Source of the DNA: Gammaproteobacteria bacterium
GTDB taxonomy: Bacteria > Pseudomonadota > Gammaproteobacteria > DSM-19610
Length of the DNA: 19,494 bases
Direction of reading: 5' to 3'
Assembly: GCA_011371465.1 (NCBI GenBank)
Contig: DRQL01000268.1
Coordinates: 1 to 19,494 of the forward strand
The notes beneath the pieces are model-generated. The model was not told where the DNA came from, searched no databases, and saw nothing but the letters and a program-made list of their open reading frames with translations. The position numbers and the translations under genes were made by a program. The first letter of the stretch is position 1. Each line of letters begins with the position of its first letter. Of the stretch, positions 1-8,375 are shown one piece after another.

Positions 1-2028
1 GCACGCAAGGAGTCGCCGCGTGACGCCCTGTTCGATGCACTGAAGGCACAACCTGTACTGTTGTTCTCGGAAGCGCCGTTGATCCCGATGAAATCACATG
101 GTGCGCCAGGGGTGGTTATTTTCGACTACGACGGTGACGGTGACCAGGATATCTATGTAACCAATGGTCCCGGTATGCCCAATTCACTGTATGCCAACCA
201 GCTGAACGAATCCGGCGTGTTGTCCTTCGTGGATGTTGCCGCCGATGCGGGTGTCGCCGCCATTGACCTGGACGGCACCGGCGCCTGTTTTGGTGATATC
301 GACAACGATGGGGACGAAGACCTCTACGTGCTGGGTACCGGTATGCCAAACCGGCTTTTTGAAAATGACGGTGCCGGCGCATTTGTCGAGATCAGTGCGC
401 GCAGCGCGACCGGTGGCGGCAACCTGAATCCTTCGAGCTGTTCCATGGGTGACGTAAACGGCGACGGCCTGCTGGACATTGTGGTGGCCAATACCTGGAG
501 CAGCTGGGACGACCGGCTCGAGATTTTTGACGCTTTCGGAGATATCGAACACAACCAGCTGTTTGTCAACAAGGGGAACAATGTGTTCATGGACCGTAGC
601 GAGGCCTCGGGAATCCGCGATCTGTCCGGTTTTCCCGCCGAACTCAAGGGCGCCGCCGGCATCACCTGGGCCATCGCCATGGTGGATTATGACCAGGATG
701 GTGATGTGGATATCGTTATGGTGGATGACCAGGGCGAAGTGCTGGATCCCGCGCACGGCGGCTTTGATCGCGGCATGATCCACCTGATGCAGAACGACGG
801 TACGGGTGTCTTTGCGGATGTCAATGTACAGGTCGGACTCAACCGGGTTGGCGCCTGGATGAGCCTGTCGTTCGGGGATCTGGATGCAGACGGTAACATG
901 GACATATTTGTCACCAACCTGGGTGACTACATGTTTACGCTGGTCCCGCGTCCGTTCCCGTACACGCTGGGCAGTTTCGCTTCGCGTTGGTTCCTGGGGC
1001 GGTCCGACGGCAGCTTCTCGGACCCGGGGGTGGGTGCATTGCGTGCCACACCCTTCGGCTGGGGAGGCATCATGGCGGACTATGACAATGACGGGGACAC
1101 CGACATTATCTATCAGGGGGGGCTTGATGTCGGCCCGTTCGTGGAGGCATCCAATCCGGGCGTGGTACTCCGGAACAACGGAGGTGCCGACTTCCGCTAC
1201 GACCAGGAAGCCCTGGCAAAATCGACCAACCATTCACGCCGCAACGTGCAGGGTGTCGCCGGTGGTGACCTGAACAATGACGGATTTGTCGATGTCGTGT
1301 CGGTTTCCAGCTTTGATCTGCCGGAACCGCTGCCGCTGGTTCCCTACAACGTCGATTATGGCAGTGTGAATGATGCCTCGGCCTTTTTCTTCCCCTCATT
1401 TACACCGGTCAGTGCCACCGAGTTTGTCTGGAACGGCATGGAACCGGCGGATGGCAGCCTGTCGGTGGAAATCAACAGTGCTGACAATGGCAATCACTGG
1501 GCCAGTGTACGACTGATGGGTACGGTTGGGCTGACGTCCCGGGGGCGGGCCAACCGGGATGCTATCGGTGCGGTTGTCCGCTTCACCCCGAAGGGAGGTG
1601 ACACGGTGATGCGACCGGTGCTGGGTGGGGCAAGCTATGCCTCTCAGGACAGCCTGGTGGTCAACCTGGGGTTGGGGGATGCGCACAGGGGTACGGTAGA
1701 TGTGCTGTGGCCGGGTGGTGTGCGTAATCGTTTTTACGGGTTGCGTGCCTCGGAACAGCTGGTGCTGCCGGAAATCCCCTGCAGTTACGATGCGGACTGG
1801 AGCAGCAGGCACCGTTACCGGCACTGTGTCGCCAGGGCATTGAAGGAACTGAGGCATGCCGGCAAGTTACCGCGTGGCCTCGCAAAGCGCCTGATGAAGA
1901 GCGCCATGCGAGCCTTTCACGAAGTGCATAAGCCCGGCGGAGACGATGATTCCAGTGACGATGCCGGCAGGCGCGGTTCGCACCAGGCTGACCGCCACGA
2001 GCGCGGGAAAAGACACCCCCACACCTGA
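1..2028 (+). CDS. Exported FG-GAP/VCBS beta-propeller protein with ASPIC/UnbV domain, copy 1 (5' end outside window)
   Basis: The frame is open from base 1, and the residues before the first internal start codon (TTG at 61) align with the N-terminal parts of the two downstream copies. The gene therefore begins upstream of the window, and roughly 50 residues including the signal peptide are missing. About 675 residues are visible. Seven acidic repeats of the type D-x-D-x-D-G-x-x-D (first FDYDGDGDQD, then GDIDNDGDED, GDVNGDGLLD, VDYDQDGDVD, GDLDADGNMD, ADYDNDGDTD, GDLNNDGFVD) are the calcium loops of FG-GAP/VCBS blades and predict a seven-bladed propeller. An ASPIC/UnbV domain follows (NRDAIGA, GGASYASQDS, VLWPGG). 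The C-terminal tail begins at the Cys codon at 1780 and has C-x14-C, an amphipathic stretch, DDDSSD (1942-1959) and a basic end. Family members are usually secreted or surface proteins; ligand and function are unknown. It is closer to copy 3 than to copy 2. Confidence 0.9.
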   Translation, partial: ARKESPRDALFDALKAQPVLLFSEAPLIPMKSHGAPGVVIFDYDGDGDQDIYVTNGPGMPNSLYANQLNESGVLSFVDVAADAGVAAIDLDGTGACFGDIDNDGDEDLYVLGTGMPNRLFENDGAGAFVEISARSATGGGNLNPSSCSMGDVNGDGLLDIVVANTWSSWDDRLEIFDAFGDIEHNQLFVNKGNNVFMDRSEASGIRDLSGFPAELKGAAGITWAIAMVDYDQDGDVDIVMVDDQGEVLDPAHGGFDRGMIHLMQNDGTGVFADVNVQVGLNRVGAWMSLSFGDLDADGNMDIFVTNLGDYMFTLVPRPFPYTLGSFASRWFLGRSDGSFSDPGVGALRATPFGWGGIMADYDNDGDTDIIYQGGLDVGPFVEASNPGVVLRNNGGADFRYDQEALAKSTNHSRRNVQGVAGGDLNNDGFVDVVSVSSFDLPEPLPLVPYNVDYGSVNDASAFFFPSFTPVSATEFVWNGMEPADGSLSVEINSADNGNHWASVRLMGTVGLTSRGRANRDAIGAVVRFTPKGGDTVMRPVLGGASYASQDSLVVNLGLGDAHRGTVDVLWPGGVRNRFYGLRASEQLVLPEIPCSYDADWSSRHRYRHCVARALKELRHAGKLPRGLAKRLMKSAMRAFHEVHKPGGDDDSSDDAGRRGSHQADRHERGKRHPHT

Positions 2029-2042
2029 TGTTACTGGCCTTT

Positions 2043-2076
2043 CTCCTGCGCTTCCCGAGGTTGCGGAGCGCAGGGG
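2043..2076. other. Intergenic hairpin between copies 1 and 2
   Basis: CTCCTGCGCT (2043-2052) pairs with AGCGCAGGGG (2067-2076), ten pairs including one G-T, around a 14-base loop. It lies 15 bases after the stop of copy 1. No T-run follows on the plus strand, so it is better read as a possible mRNA-stabilising or attenuating structure than as a full intrinsic terminator. Confidence 0.4.
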
Positions 2077-2124
2077 ATACATGCGGCTGTTAAAGCCTTA
2101 AAAAAACAGAAAGGAGTTTCCGGG

Positions 2125-4266
2125 ATGAAAATGATCAGGATGAAAAACAACGGGTCGGCCTTGCCTGTCACCGTATCGATGTTGATGCTGCTCTCCTTTG
2201 GAGCGAGTGCATCGGAACGGGCCGGTCAGGTCTCTTTCCATGATATTGCCGCCGGTAATGGTGCCGGTATCAGTTACCGGCGCGCCGGGTCCCCCCACAG
2301 GGACGCCCTGTTTGATGCGATACGGGCACAACCGATATTCACCTTTGCCGACGTTCCGCTGACCCCGGAAAAGGCTCGCGGTGCACCTGGTGTAGCGATA
2401 TTCGACTACGACGGTGACGGCGATCTGGACCTGTATGTCACCAACGGACCGGGGGTGGCCAATTCCCTCTACTCGAACCAGTTGGCGGAGAGCGGGGAAC
2501 TGCGCTTTGTCGACGTGGCCGCTGCAGCCGGTGTTGACGCAACCGATATGGACAGCAACAGCCTCTGTTACGGTGATATCGATAACGATGGCGACCAGGA
2601 CCTGTATGTCACCGGGGCCGGTGAGCCAAACCGGTTATTCAGGAACCAGGGTGACGGGACCTTCACGGATATTACGGCCTTCAGTGCAACCGGTGCGGGT
2701 TCCCGCTATCCCGCAGGCTGCTCCATGGGCGACGTGAACGGGGATGGTCTGCTGGATATCGTGGTGGCCAACAACTCGGCGACCTGGGATCACCGTCTCT
2801 CGGTCTTTCAGCCATTCGGTCACAACGCGCCCAATCAGCTGTTTCTCAACGCCGGTGGCAATCGTTTTACCGATGTGAGTGCAACTTCCGGCGTGCAGAC
2901 CCTGGTCGGCCTTCCGCCTGGGGAAAGCGGCCGAACCTGGGCTACCGCCATGGTGGACTACGATCTGGATGGTGATGTCGATATCCTGTTCGGAGACGAC
3001 CAGGGTGCGGTCCCTGATGCAGCATCCGGTGGCGTGGACCGCGGCATTATCCACCTGTTACAGAATGATGGTAACGGTCAGTTTACCGATGTCAGTATCG
3101 AGGCGGGCACCAACCACCCGGGCGCGTGGATGGGTTTTGCCTTCGCAGATTTCAACGGCGATGGTCACCTGGACCTGTTTGCGACCAACGGAGGCGACTA
3201 TACCCTGCAGCTGTTCCCGCTGCCCATGGCACTGGGCGCGGCGGCATCGCGCTGGTTCCTCGGGCAGGCGGACGGTTCCTTTTCCGATCCGGGTGTCGGC
3301 GGCCTGGTATCCAGCGTCTTTGGCTGGGGTGTCATCGCGGAAGACTATGACAACGACGGCGATGCCGACATCATGTACTACGGTGGTCTGGATACCGGTC
3401 CCTACGTCGACAAGTCGAACCCGGGCGTGGTGTTGCGAAACGATGGTCGTGCCGGTTTTTCCTATGACCTGGCGGCGCTGGCGGGCTCCACCAACCATTC
3501 TCGGAGGAACCCGCAGGGGGTGGCTGCCGGGGATCTTGACGCGGACGGTTTTATCGATGTGGTGACCGTTTCCAATTTCGATCTACCGGAGTCGTTTCCC
3601 CTGTTGCAGTACCCGATCCTGTTTGGAAGTCTCATGGATGAGACGGCGTATTACTTTCCATCTTTCACGGCTGTCGGTCCGGGCGAATTTGCCCCCAGCG
3701 GCCTGAAGGCGGTAGATGGGACCATCACGGTGGAAATCAACAGCGCGGACAATGGCAATCACTGGGCCAGTGTTGACCTGCTGGGAACAGCAGGCCTGGT
3801 TTCCGGGGGGCGGTCCAATCGTGACGGCATTGGCGCTGTGGTCCGTTTTACTCCACACGGTGGAAGGCCGGTGATGTACCCGGTAACCGGCGGTGCCAGT
3901 TACGGGTCGCAGGACAGTCTGACGGTGAATCTCGGGATGGGTCGCTCGCACAAGGGTGTGCTGGAAGTGCTGTGGCCCGGTGGGGTGCACAACCGGTTCT
4001 ACGGTTTGCGGGCATCCGAACGGCTGGTATTGCCGGAAATACCCTGCAGTTACGACGCGGACTGGGGCAGCCGACGGGAGTACCGGCACTGTGTAGTGAC
4101 TGCGCTCAGGGAACTGGCGGCTGCAAACCGGCTGGATCACAGGCTGAAACACCGCCTGCTGGCCAGCGCCATGCGCGCCTACCGCGATACCCGGAACAGG
4201 GATGACGATTCCAGTGATACACGCGCGCCTGAAAAAAGGAGGGCGCACGACCGTCGTCATGACTGA
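2125..4266 (+). CDS. Exported FG-GAP/VCBS beta-propeller protein with ASPIC/UnbV domain, copy 2
   Basis: 713 residues. The start ATG is preceded by an AAGGAG ribosome-binding site at 2111-2116, eight bases away. Residues 1-29 look like a Sec signal peptide with cleavage after ASA. An N-terminal segment (SFHDIAAGNGAGISYRR, 37-53) is shared with copy 3. Seven calcium-loop motifs lie at residues 93-102, 150-159, 202-211, 277-286, 341-350, 406-415 and 469-478, about 50-75 apart, consistent with seven propeller blades. The ASPIC/UnbV domain spans about 545-635 (SNRDGIGA, GGASYGSQDS, LWPGG). The tail has Cys641 and Cys656, a helical stretch (about 657-688), DDDSSD at 693-698 and a basic end. It lies 96 bases after copy 1 and probably shares its transcript. 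This is the most diverged of the three copies. The family is linked to secreted or adhesive proteins, but the role here is not known. Confidence 0.93.
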   Translation: MKMIRMKNNGSALPVTVSMLMLLSFGASASERAGQVSFHDIAAGNGAGISYRRAGSPHRDALFDAIRAQPIFTFADVPLTPEKARGAPGVAIFDYDGDGDLDLYVTNGPGVANSLYSNQLAESGELRFVDVAAAAGVDATDMDSNSLCYGDIDNDGDQDLYVTGAGEPNRLFRNQGDGTFTDITAFSATGAGSRYPAGCSMGDVNGDGLLDIVVANNSATWDHRLSVFQPFGHNAPNQLFLNAGGNRFTDVSATSGVQTLVGLPPGESGRTWATAMVDYDLDGDVDILFGDDQGAVPDAASGGVDRGIIHLLQNDGNGQFTDVSIEAGTNHPGAWMGFAFADFNGDGHLDLFATNGGDYTLQLFPLPMALGAAASRWFLGQADGSFSDPGVGGLVSSVFGWGVIAEDYDNDGDADIMYYGGLDTGPYVDKSNPGVVLRNDGRAGFSYDLAALAGSTNHSRRNPQGVAAGDLDADGFIDVVTVSNFDLPESFPLLQYPILFGSLMDETAYYFPSFTAVGPGEFAPSGLKAVDGTITVEINSADNGNHWASVDLLGTAGLVSGGRSNRDGIGAVVRFTPHGGRPVMYPVTGGASYGSQDSLTVNLGMGRSHKGVLEVLWPGGVHNRFYGLRASERLVLPEIPCSYDADWGSRREYRHCVVTALRELAAANRLDHRLKHRLLASAMRAYRDTRNRDDDSSDTRAPEKRRAHDRRHD

Positions 4267-4296
4267 CCGTGAACCGGACTGAAACGGTACCGGTGA

Positions 4297-4310
4297 CCCG
4301 GGTCGCCGGG
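4297..4310. other. Small GC-rich hairpin between copies 2 and 3
   Basis: CCCGG (4297-4301) and CCGGG (4306-4310) form a five-pair stem with a GTCG loop, 31 bases after the stop of copy 2. No T-run follows, so termination is not supported. It may be chance in GC-rich DNA. Confidence 0.25.
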
Positions 4311-4345
4311 CATGTACTTTGAAGCAGGATTTGACAAGGGGAAAA

Positions 4346-6532
4346 ATGATGTTGGGTTGGAGGAAGAAAAAGACTGAAGAGGCCGTCGTGGCTGCGCGAC
4401 TGAAGGTCTGGGCAAGCGCAGTAGTACTGTACCTGACCCCGCTGTTGTCTGATGCCGGGGATATTGTCAACAGCGTCAGGTTCCACGATATCGCGGCAAA
4501 TGACGGGGCGGGTATCCGTTACCGGCGTGCGGAATCCGCGCGTGACCGGATCTGGGACGCGCTGAAGGCACAGCCGGTGCTCAGCGCATTTCAACTCGGC
4601 ATGGTGCCGCTGAAGTCCCGTGGCGCGCCGGGGGTGGCGATTTTCGACTATGACGGGGACGGCGATCTCGACCTGTACGTGACCAACGGGCCGGGTGTGG
4701 CTAATTCGCTGTACGCCAATCAGTGGTCGGAGAGCGGTGAGCTTGGTTTTGTCGACCGTTCATTTGATGCGGGTGTTGCGGCTACCGACATGGATGCCAG
4801 CGGTGTCTGTTACGGCGACATCGACAACGACGGCGACCAGGATCTTTACGTGCTTGGCAGTGGTGAGCCGAACCGGCTGTTTGAGAACCGTGGCAACGGT
4901 ATGTTTGCCGATATCACGGCAAGCAGCGGTATGGGAAGTGGCCGGCATTACTCCGCTTCCTGTTCCATGGGTGATGTCAATGGTGATGGTTTGCTGGATA
5001 TCGTGATTGCGAATACCTCGGATACCTGGGACAACCGTCTGGCTATATTCAATGCATTCGGGTTTAACGATCACAACCAGCTCTTTACCAATACCGGCAA
5101 CCGGACGTTTGTCGATAGCAGCGACGCGTCCGGTATACGAAAACTGGCCGGTTTTCCCGACCAGGCTCCCGCGGATGCGGCCAGCGTAACCTGGGCCATC
5201 GCGCTGGTGGACTACGACCTCGACGGGGATGCCGATATCGTATGGGTCGATGACCAGGGTGGGGGTGTACTCCCGGCGAACCAGGGTGGTGTCGACCGGG
5301 GGTTCATTCACATCATGAACAATGACGGGACCGGGAAGTTCCGTGATGTAACCGTCCAGGCCGGAACCAATCGTTTCGGTGACTGGAAAGGCCTTTCCTT
5401 TGGTGACATCAATGCCGATGGCTACATGGACCTGTTTGTCACCAACGTGGGGGACTATGTGCTGACGGTGTTTCCCCGGCCGCTGCCGTATGAACTGGGG
5501 AGCTATGCGTCCAGGTGGTTCCTGGGCCAGCCGGATGGCTCTTTCCGCGATCCTGGCCTGGGTGAGCTGGTGTCGTCGGTGTTTGGCTGGGGAACGGTCA
5601 TGGAGGACTATGACAACGATGGCGACACCGACATCATCTATTACGGTGGCGGGGACGGCGGGCCACTGATCGAGGTTTCCAACCCGGGGATGTATCTCAA
5701 CAATGATGGTGCAGGGGGGTTCCGCTATGACCCGGGCGCGCTGGACGGGTCGATCAACCATTCGCGTCGGAATGTGCAGGGGCTGGCCGGCGGTGATCTC
5801 AATCGGGATGGATTCGTGGATATCGTGTCGGTATCCAATCTTGCATTGCCACCACCGATGCCCCTCGTTCCGTATGCCACCCACTGGGGAAGTGATGCCG
5901 ATGCGACTGCGTTCTTCTTTCCTTCCTTTACCCCGGTCAGTGAGACCGAATTTTCCTGGAATGGAATGGATCCCGCCGATGGCGGGCTGTCGGTGGAAAT
6001 CAACAGTGCCGACAACGGCAACCACTGGGCCAGTGTCAGCCTGCTGGGCACGGCAGGCCTGACAACACACGGAGTGGTCAATCGCGACGGCATTGGTGCC
6101 GTAGTTCGTTTTACCCCGGAAGGCGGAATTACTGTCATGCGACCGGTCCTCGGTGGTGCCAGTTACGCCTCTCAGGACAGCCTTGCCGTCAACCTGGGGA
6201 TGGGCAAAGCCCGCAAAGGGGTGGTCGACGTGTTGTGGCCAGGCGGGGTGCGTAACCGGTTCTACGGATTGCGTGCCTCGGAACGGCTGGTGCTACCTGA
6301 AATCCCCTGCAGTTATACGACTGCCTGGGACAGCGCCCATGACTACCGTCACTGTGTAACGCGGGCGCTGAGGGAACTGTCGCGGGCCGGGAAACTGCCG
6401 AGAGGTTTGAAAAAGCGTCTGATGAAGAGCGCCATGCGCGCTTACCGTGAAGCCGGGCCGCACGGCAGGCGGGATGACGACAGTTCCGATGCCGGGGAAT
6501 CCCGGCGCCGGCATCAACGGCATGGCGCCTGA
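4346..6532 (+). CDS. Exported FG-GAP/VCBS beta-propeller protein with ASPIC/UnbV domain, copy 3
   Basis: 728 residues from the ATG at 4346. I prefer this to the in-frame TTG at 4319 because AAGGGG (4336-4341) sits just before it; the ATG at 4349 is also possible. The N-terminus is long and basic (WRKKK) before a hydrophobic segment at about 20-35, so it is a signal peptide with an extended n-region or an uncleaved anchor. The architecture matches copies 1 and 2: seven acidic calcium loops from FDYDGDGDLD (residues 100-109) through GDLNRDGFVD, then ASPIC/UnbV (NRDGIGA, GGASYASQDS, VLWPGG), then the tail. The tail starts at Cys (codon 6308), has C-x14-C, the stretch GKLPRGLKKRLMKSAMRAYR, DDDSSD (6473-6490) and an Arg/His-rich end. 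The C-terminal 200 residues are more like copy 1 than copy 2. Exported by inference; ligand and function unknown. Confidence 0.93.
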   Translation: MMLGWRKKKTEEAVVAARLKVWASAVVLYLTPLLSDAGDIVNSVRFHDIAANDGAGIRYRRAESARDRIWDALKAQPVLSAFQLGMVPLKSRGAPGVAIFDYDGDGDLDLYVTNGPGVANSLYANQWSESGELGFVDRSFDAGVAATDMDASGVCYGDIDNDGDQDLYVLGSGEPNRLFENRGNGMFADITASSGMGSGRHYSASCSMGDVNGDGLLDIVIANTSDTWDNRLAIFNAFGFNDHNQLFTNTGNRTFVDSSDASGIRKLAGFPDQAPADAASVTWAIALVDYDLDGDADIVWVDDQGGGVLPANQGGVDRGFIHIMNNDGTGKFRDVTVQAGTNRFGDWKGLSFGDINADGYMDLFVTNVGDYVLTVFPRPLPYELGSYASRWFLGQPDGSFRDPGLGELVSSVFGWGTVMEDYDNDGDTDIIYYGGGDGGPLIEVSNPGMYLNNDGAGGFRYDPGALDGSINHSRRNVQGLAGGDLNRDGFVDIVSVSNLALPPPMPLVPYATHWGSDADATAFFFPSFTPVSETEFSWNGMDPADGGLSVEINSADNGNHWASVSLLGTAGLTTHGVVNRDGIGAVVRFTPEGGITVMRPVLGGASYASQDSLAVNLGMGKARKGVVDVLWPGGVRNRFYGLRASERLVLPEIPCSYTTAWDSAHDYRHCVTRALRELSRAGKLPRGLKKRLMKSAMRAYREAGPHGRRDDDSSDAGESRRRHQRHGA

Positions 6533-6576
6533 ACCCGGTGCCGGATTTGTTTACCTGAAACCAACGAGGGAATTTC

Positions 6577-7395
6577 ATGACTATGCGACGATGGAATGTA
6601 CGTGTCAGGGGCCTGTTTTCAGTGGCGCTTATGCTGGCCGGTATCGCGCTACCGCCCGGTGGTCTGGCCGCCGAGAAGGAGTTGCAGTATAAAATCAGCG
6701 CTGCTCAGGCACGCCTGATACGGAAGGTGACCGGTACGGTCATTTCAGAAGTACAGGGTGTGCCTGCCGAGCCGGTCGATTCTCTCGTCTTTGACGGTGT
6801 CGGTGTGGAACGCATCCGGGGACGGCTGAGAGCCCGACTGGACCCGGTCAGCAATACCGGCCACATCGAGGCGAGGTGGAAAGACCGGCACGGAATCTGG
6901 CGCTATCACCAGGATGTGTTCGTCAACCTGCCGTTTCCAACCGGGTTGCGCATAGGGCCTTCGGCGACGCAGACGGAACTGATTGGGCCGGTGGACCCGG
7001 TGGTGATCAATGTTTACAAGCAGGGCGATACCCAGGCCGGTCCACCGTTTACACCGACCACGTTTACACTGCTGGCTGCCTGGGGGCCCGCCAGGGTCAG
7101 CCTGAATGGTCGGCCCTTCGACAACCCCTTTGATGGTCCGGCGCCGTTGTGGAGCGGTCGCCTGGTGGTCAGGGAGGGTGTTCGTGACGAGAAGGACAAC
7201 AGCGTGCGTAATCTTGACGGCAGCATATTTGCGATGTCGGATCCTTCCAGGGGGCGGGTGGATCACCATGACCTGGAGGCTGACCTGTTCTTTATGGATG
7301 GCCTGGACCTGTCGCCAAATACCAACTTTCCGCCGACCAACTCGTTTTTCTACCACCTGGTTTTTGAAAAGGTGGAAATCGAGATCGGTCATTGA
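6577..7395 (+). CDS. Secreted protein of unknown function downstream of the propeller genes
   Basis: 272 residues. The ATG at 6577 is preceded by GAGGG (6566-6570), six bases away. The N-terminus has several Arg, a hydrophobic core (13-26) and an LAA cleavage site near residue 32, a typical Sec signal peptide. The mature part has no cysteine and no membrane helix, and alternates hydrophobic and polar stretches, suggesting beta structure. It also has several Pro/Thr-rich turns (for example PPFTPTTFTL) and an acidic/His patch, RVDHHDLEAD, near residue 230. I recognise no catalytic motif or named domain. It starts 44 bases after copy 3 in the same direction, so it is probably in the same transcript and exported with the propeller proteins. 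A partner or accessory role is inference from position only. Confidence 0.8.
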   Translation: MTMRRWNVRVRGLFSVALMLAGIALPPGGLAAEKELQYKISAAQARLIRKVTGTVISEVQGVPAEPVDSLVFDGVGVERIRGRLRARLDPVSNTGHIEARWKDRHGIWRYHQDVFVNLPFPTGLRIGPSATQTELIGPVDPVVINVYKQGDTQAGPPFTPTTFTLLAAWGPARVSLNGRPFDNPFDGPAPLWSGRLVVREGVRDEKDNSVRNLDGSIFAMSDPSRGRVDHHDLEADLFFMDGLDLSPNTNFPPTNSFFYHLVFEKVEIEIGH

Positions 7396-7433
7396 CCTTG
7401 ACGGGTTGGCGCGGGTTCAGTCGCTTCGGCATG

Positions 7434-7449
7434 CCCCGCCCCGGCGGGG
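7434..7449. terminator. Possible bidirectional terminator hairpin between convergent genes
   Basis: CCCCGCC (7434-7440) and GGCGGGG (7443-7449) are perfect inverted arms between the stop of the rightward secreted-protein gene and the stop of the leftward LysR gene. Position and stem strength fit a shared terminator. No clear T-run follows on either strand, so classical intrinsic termination is uncertain. Confidence 0.4.
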
Positions 7450-7471
7450 AACAGGGGCAACACGCTGATTT

Positions 7472-8359
7472 TCAGATCAACTGCTGCATACGTTCCCGGA
7501 TAAAGTCGATGAACAATCGAACCCTGGCCTGCTGGTAGCGCCGGTCCTGGTAGACGGCGTAGATCCCGGCGCTGCCACAGTCGTGGCCGGGCAGCAGATG
7601 TACCAGGCGACCTGCCCGGATGTCATCGCCAACGAGGAAATTCGAGAGTGGCGCAATGCCGCTACCGTCGAGGATGAGCGCGCGCACGGCCGTTGCGCTG
7701 TTGGTTTTTATCCGTCCTTTTACGTGGACATTCTCCTGGCGGCCGTTTTTCGAAAACGTCCATTGATACGGCGTGGGCAGCAGGCTGAAGATGACACACT
7801 CATGGTCGGCAAGCCGGGCCGGTGATTCGGGCCGTCCGTGGCGCTCGAGATAATCCGGCGATGCGCAGAGCAGTCGTGGTGACTCGCACAGCTGGCGTGC
7901 AACCAGGGTCGTGTCGTTCAGCCAGCCGACCCGGATGCTTACGTCGATGCTGTCCCGCACCATGTCCACCACCCGGTCGTCCAGCAGCAGCTCAACGTGC
8001 AACGCCGGGTATTGCTGCATGAACCTGCCGGCCAGGGTTGCCAGCTGGTTGCCGAAGCTGGTGGGGCCGGCCACTTTCAGGGTGCCCGCCGGCTCATCGC
8101 GTAGCTGACTGATGCGCCGCGTGGCGGTTTCCGCCTCGGCGACAATGCGCGCGCAGCTCCGGTAGTAGGTTTCCCCAGCTTCAGTCAGGCTTACGCTGCG
8201 GGTCGTGCGATTCAGCAGCCGGACTCCGACGCTCTGTTCGAGCAACGCGATGTGGCGGCTGACCGCCGACCGCGCAATGCCCAGTTTGCGCGCGGCCACG
8301 GAAAAACTCCGGGTTTCTGCCACGTGCGAAAAAATGACCATGCGCTTGAGGCTTTCCAT
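7472..8359 (-). CDS. LysR-type transcriptional regulator (CrgA-like group)
   Basis: 295 residues from the ATG at 8359. The open frame extends to 8455, but the extra 32 residues fall in the divergent promoter region, and the family N-terminus (MESLKRMVIF) starts here. Residues 1-60 form the winged helix-turn-helix (SFSVAARKLGIARSAVSRHI, then LLNRTTRSVSLTEAG), followed by a linker helix and the periplasmic-binding-protein-like effector domain (about 90-290, with LKVAGPTSFG and DVSIRVGWL). Length is normal for the family. It faces away from the membrane-peptide/OYE/methyltransferase cluster. By the usual LysR arrangement it should control that cluster and itself through the repeat-rich intergenic region (8376-8423). 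The inducer cannot be read from sequence. No strong ribosome-binding site is visible. Confidence 0.92.
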   Translation of the reverse strand: MESLKRMVIFSHVAETRSFSVAARKLGIARSAVSRHIALLEQSVGVRLLNRTTRSVSLTEAGETYYRSCARIVAEAETATRRISQLRDEPAGTLKVAGPTSFGNQLATLAGRFMQQYPALHVELLLDDRVVDMVRDSIDVSIRVGWLNDTTLVARQLCESPRLLCASPDYLERHGRPESPARLADHECVIFSLLPTPYQWTFSKNGRQENVHVKGRIKTNSATAVRALILDGSGIAPLSNFLVGDDIRAGRLVHLLPGHDCGSAGIYAVYQDRRYQQARVRLFIDFIRERMQQLI

Positions 8360-8375
8360 AGGACGCCGCCGATTG

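Noticed and set aside
184..1233. 349-codon open frame antisense to propeller copy 1
   Set aside because: The repeated GAT/GAC-G-rich calcium-loop codons rarely give stops on the other strand. The translation is a low-complexity Val/Ile/His mix, and similar antisense frames occur in all three copies.
3583..4470. 295-codon antisense frame across copies 2 and 3
   Set aside because: It spans the 3' end of one good gene, the intergenic gap and the 5' end of the next. The composition is not protein-like and no start signal is present.
4760..6070. 436-codon open frame antisense to propeller copy 3
   Set aside because: Same cause as in copy 1: it mirrors the repeat periodicity, has no ribosome-binding site or recognisable domain, and the plus-strand gene is well supported.
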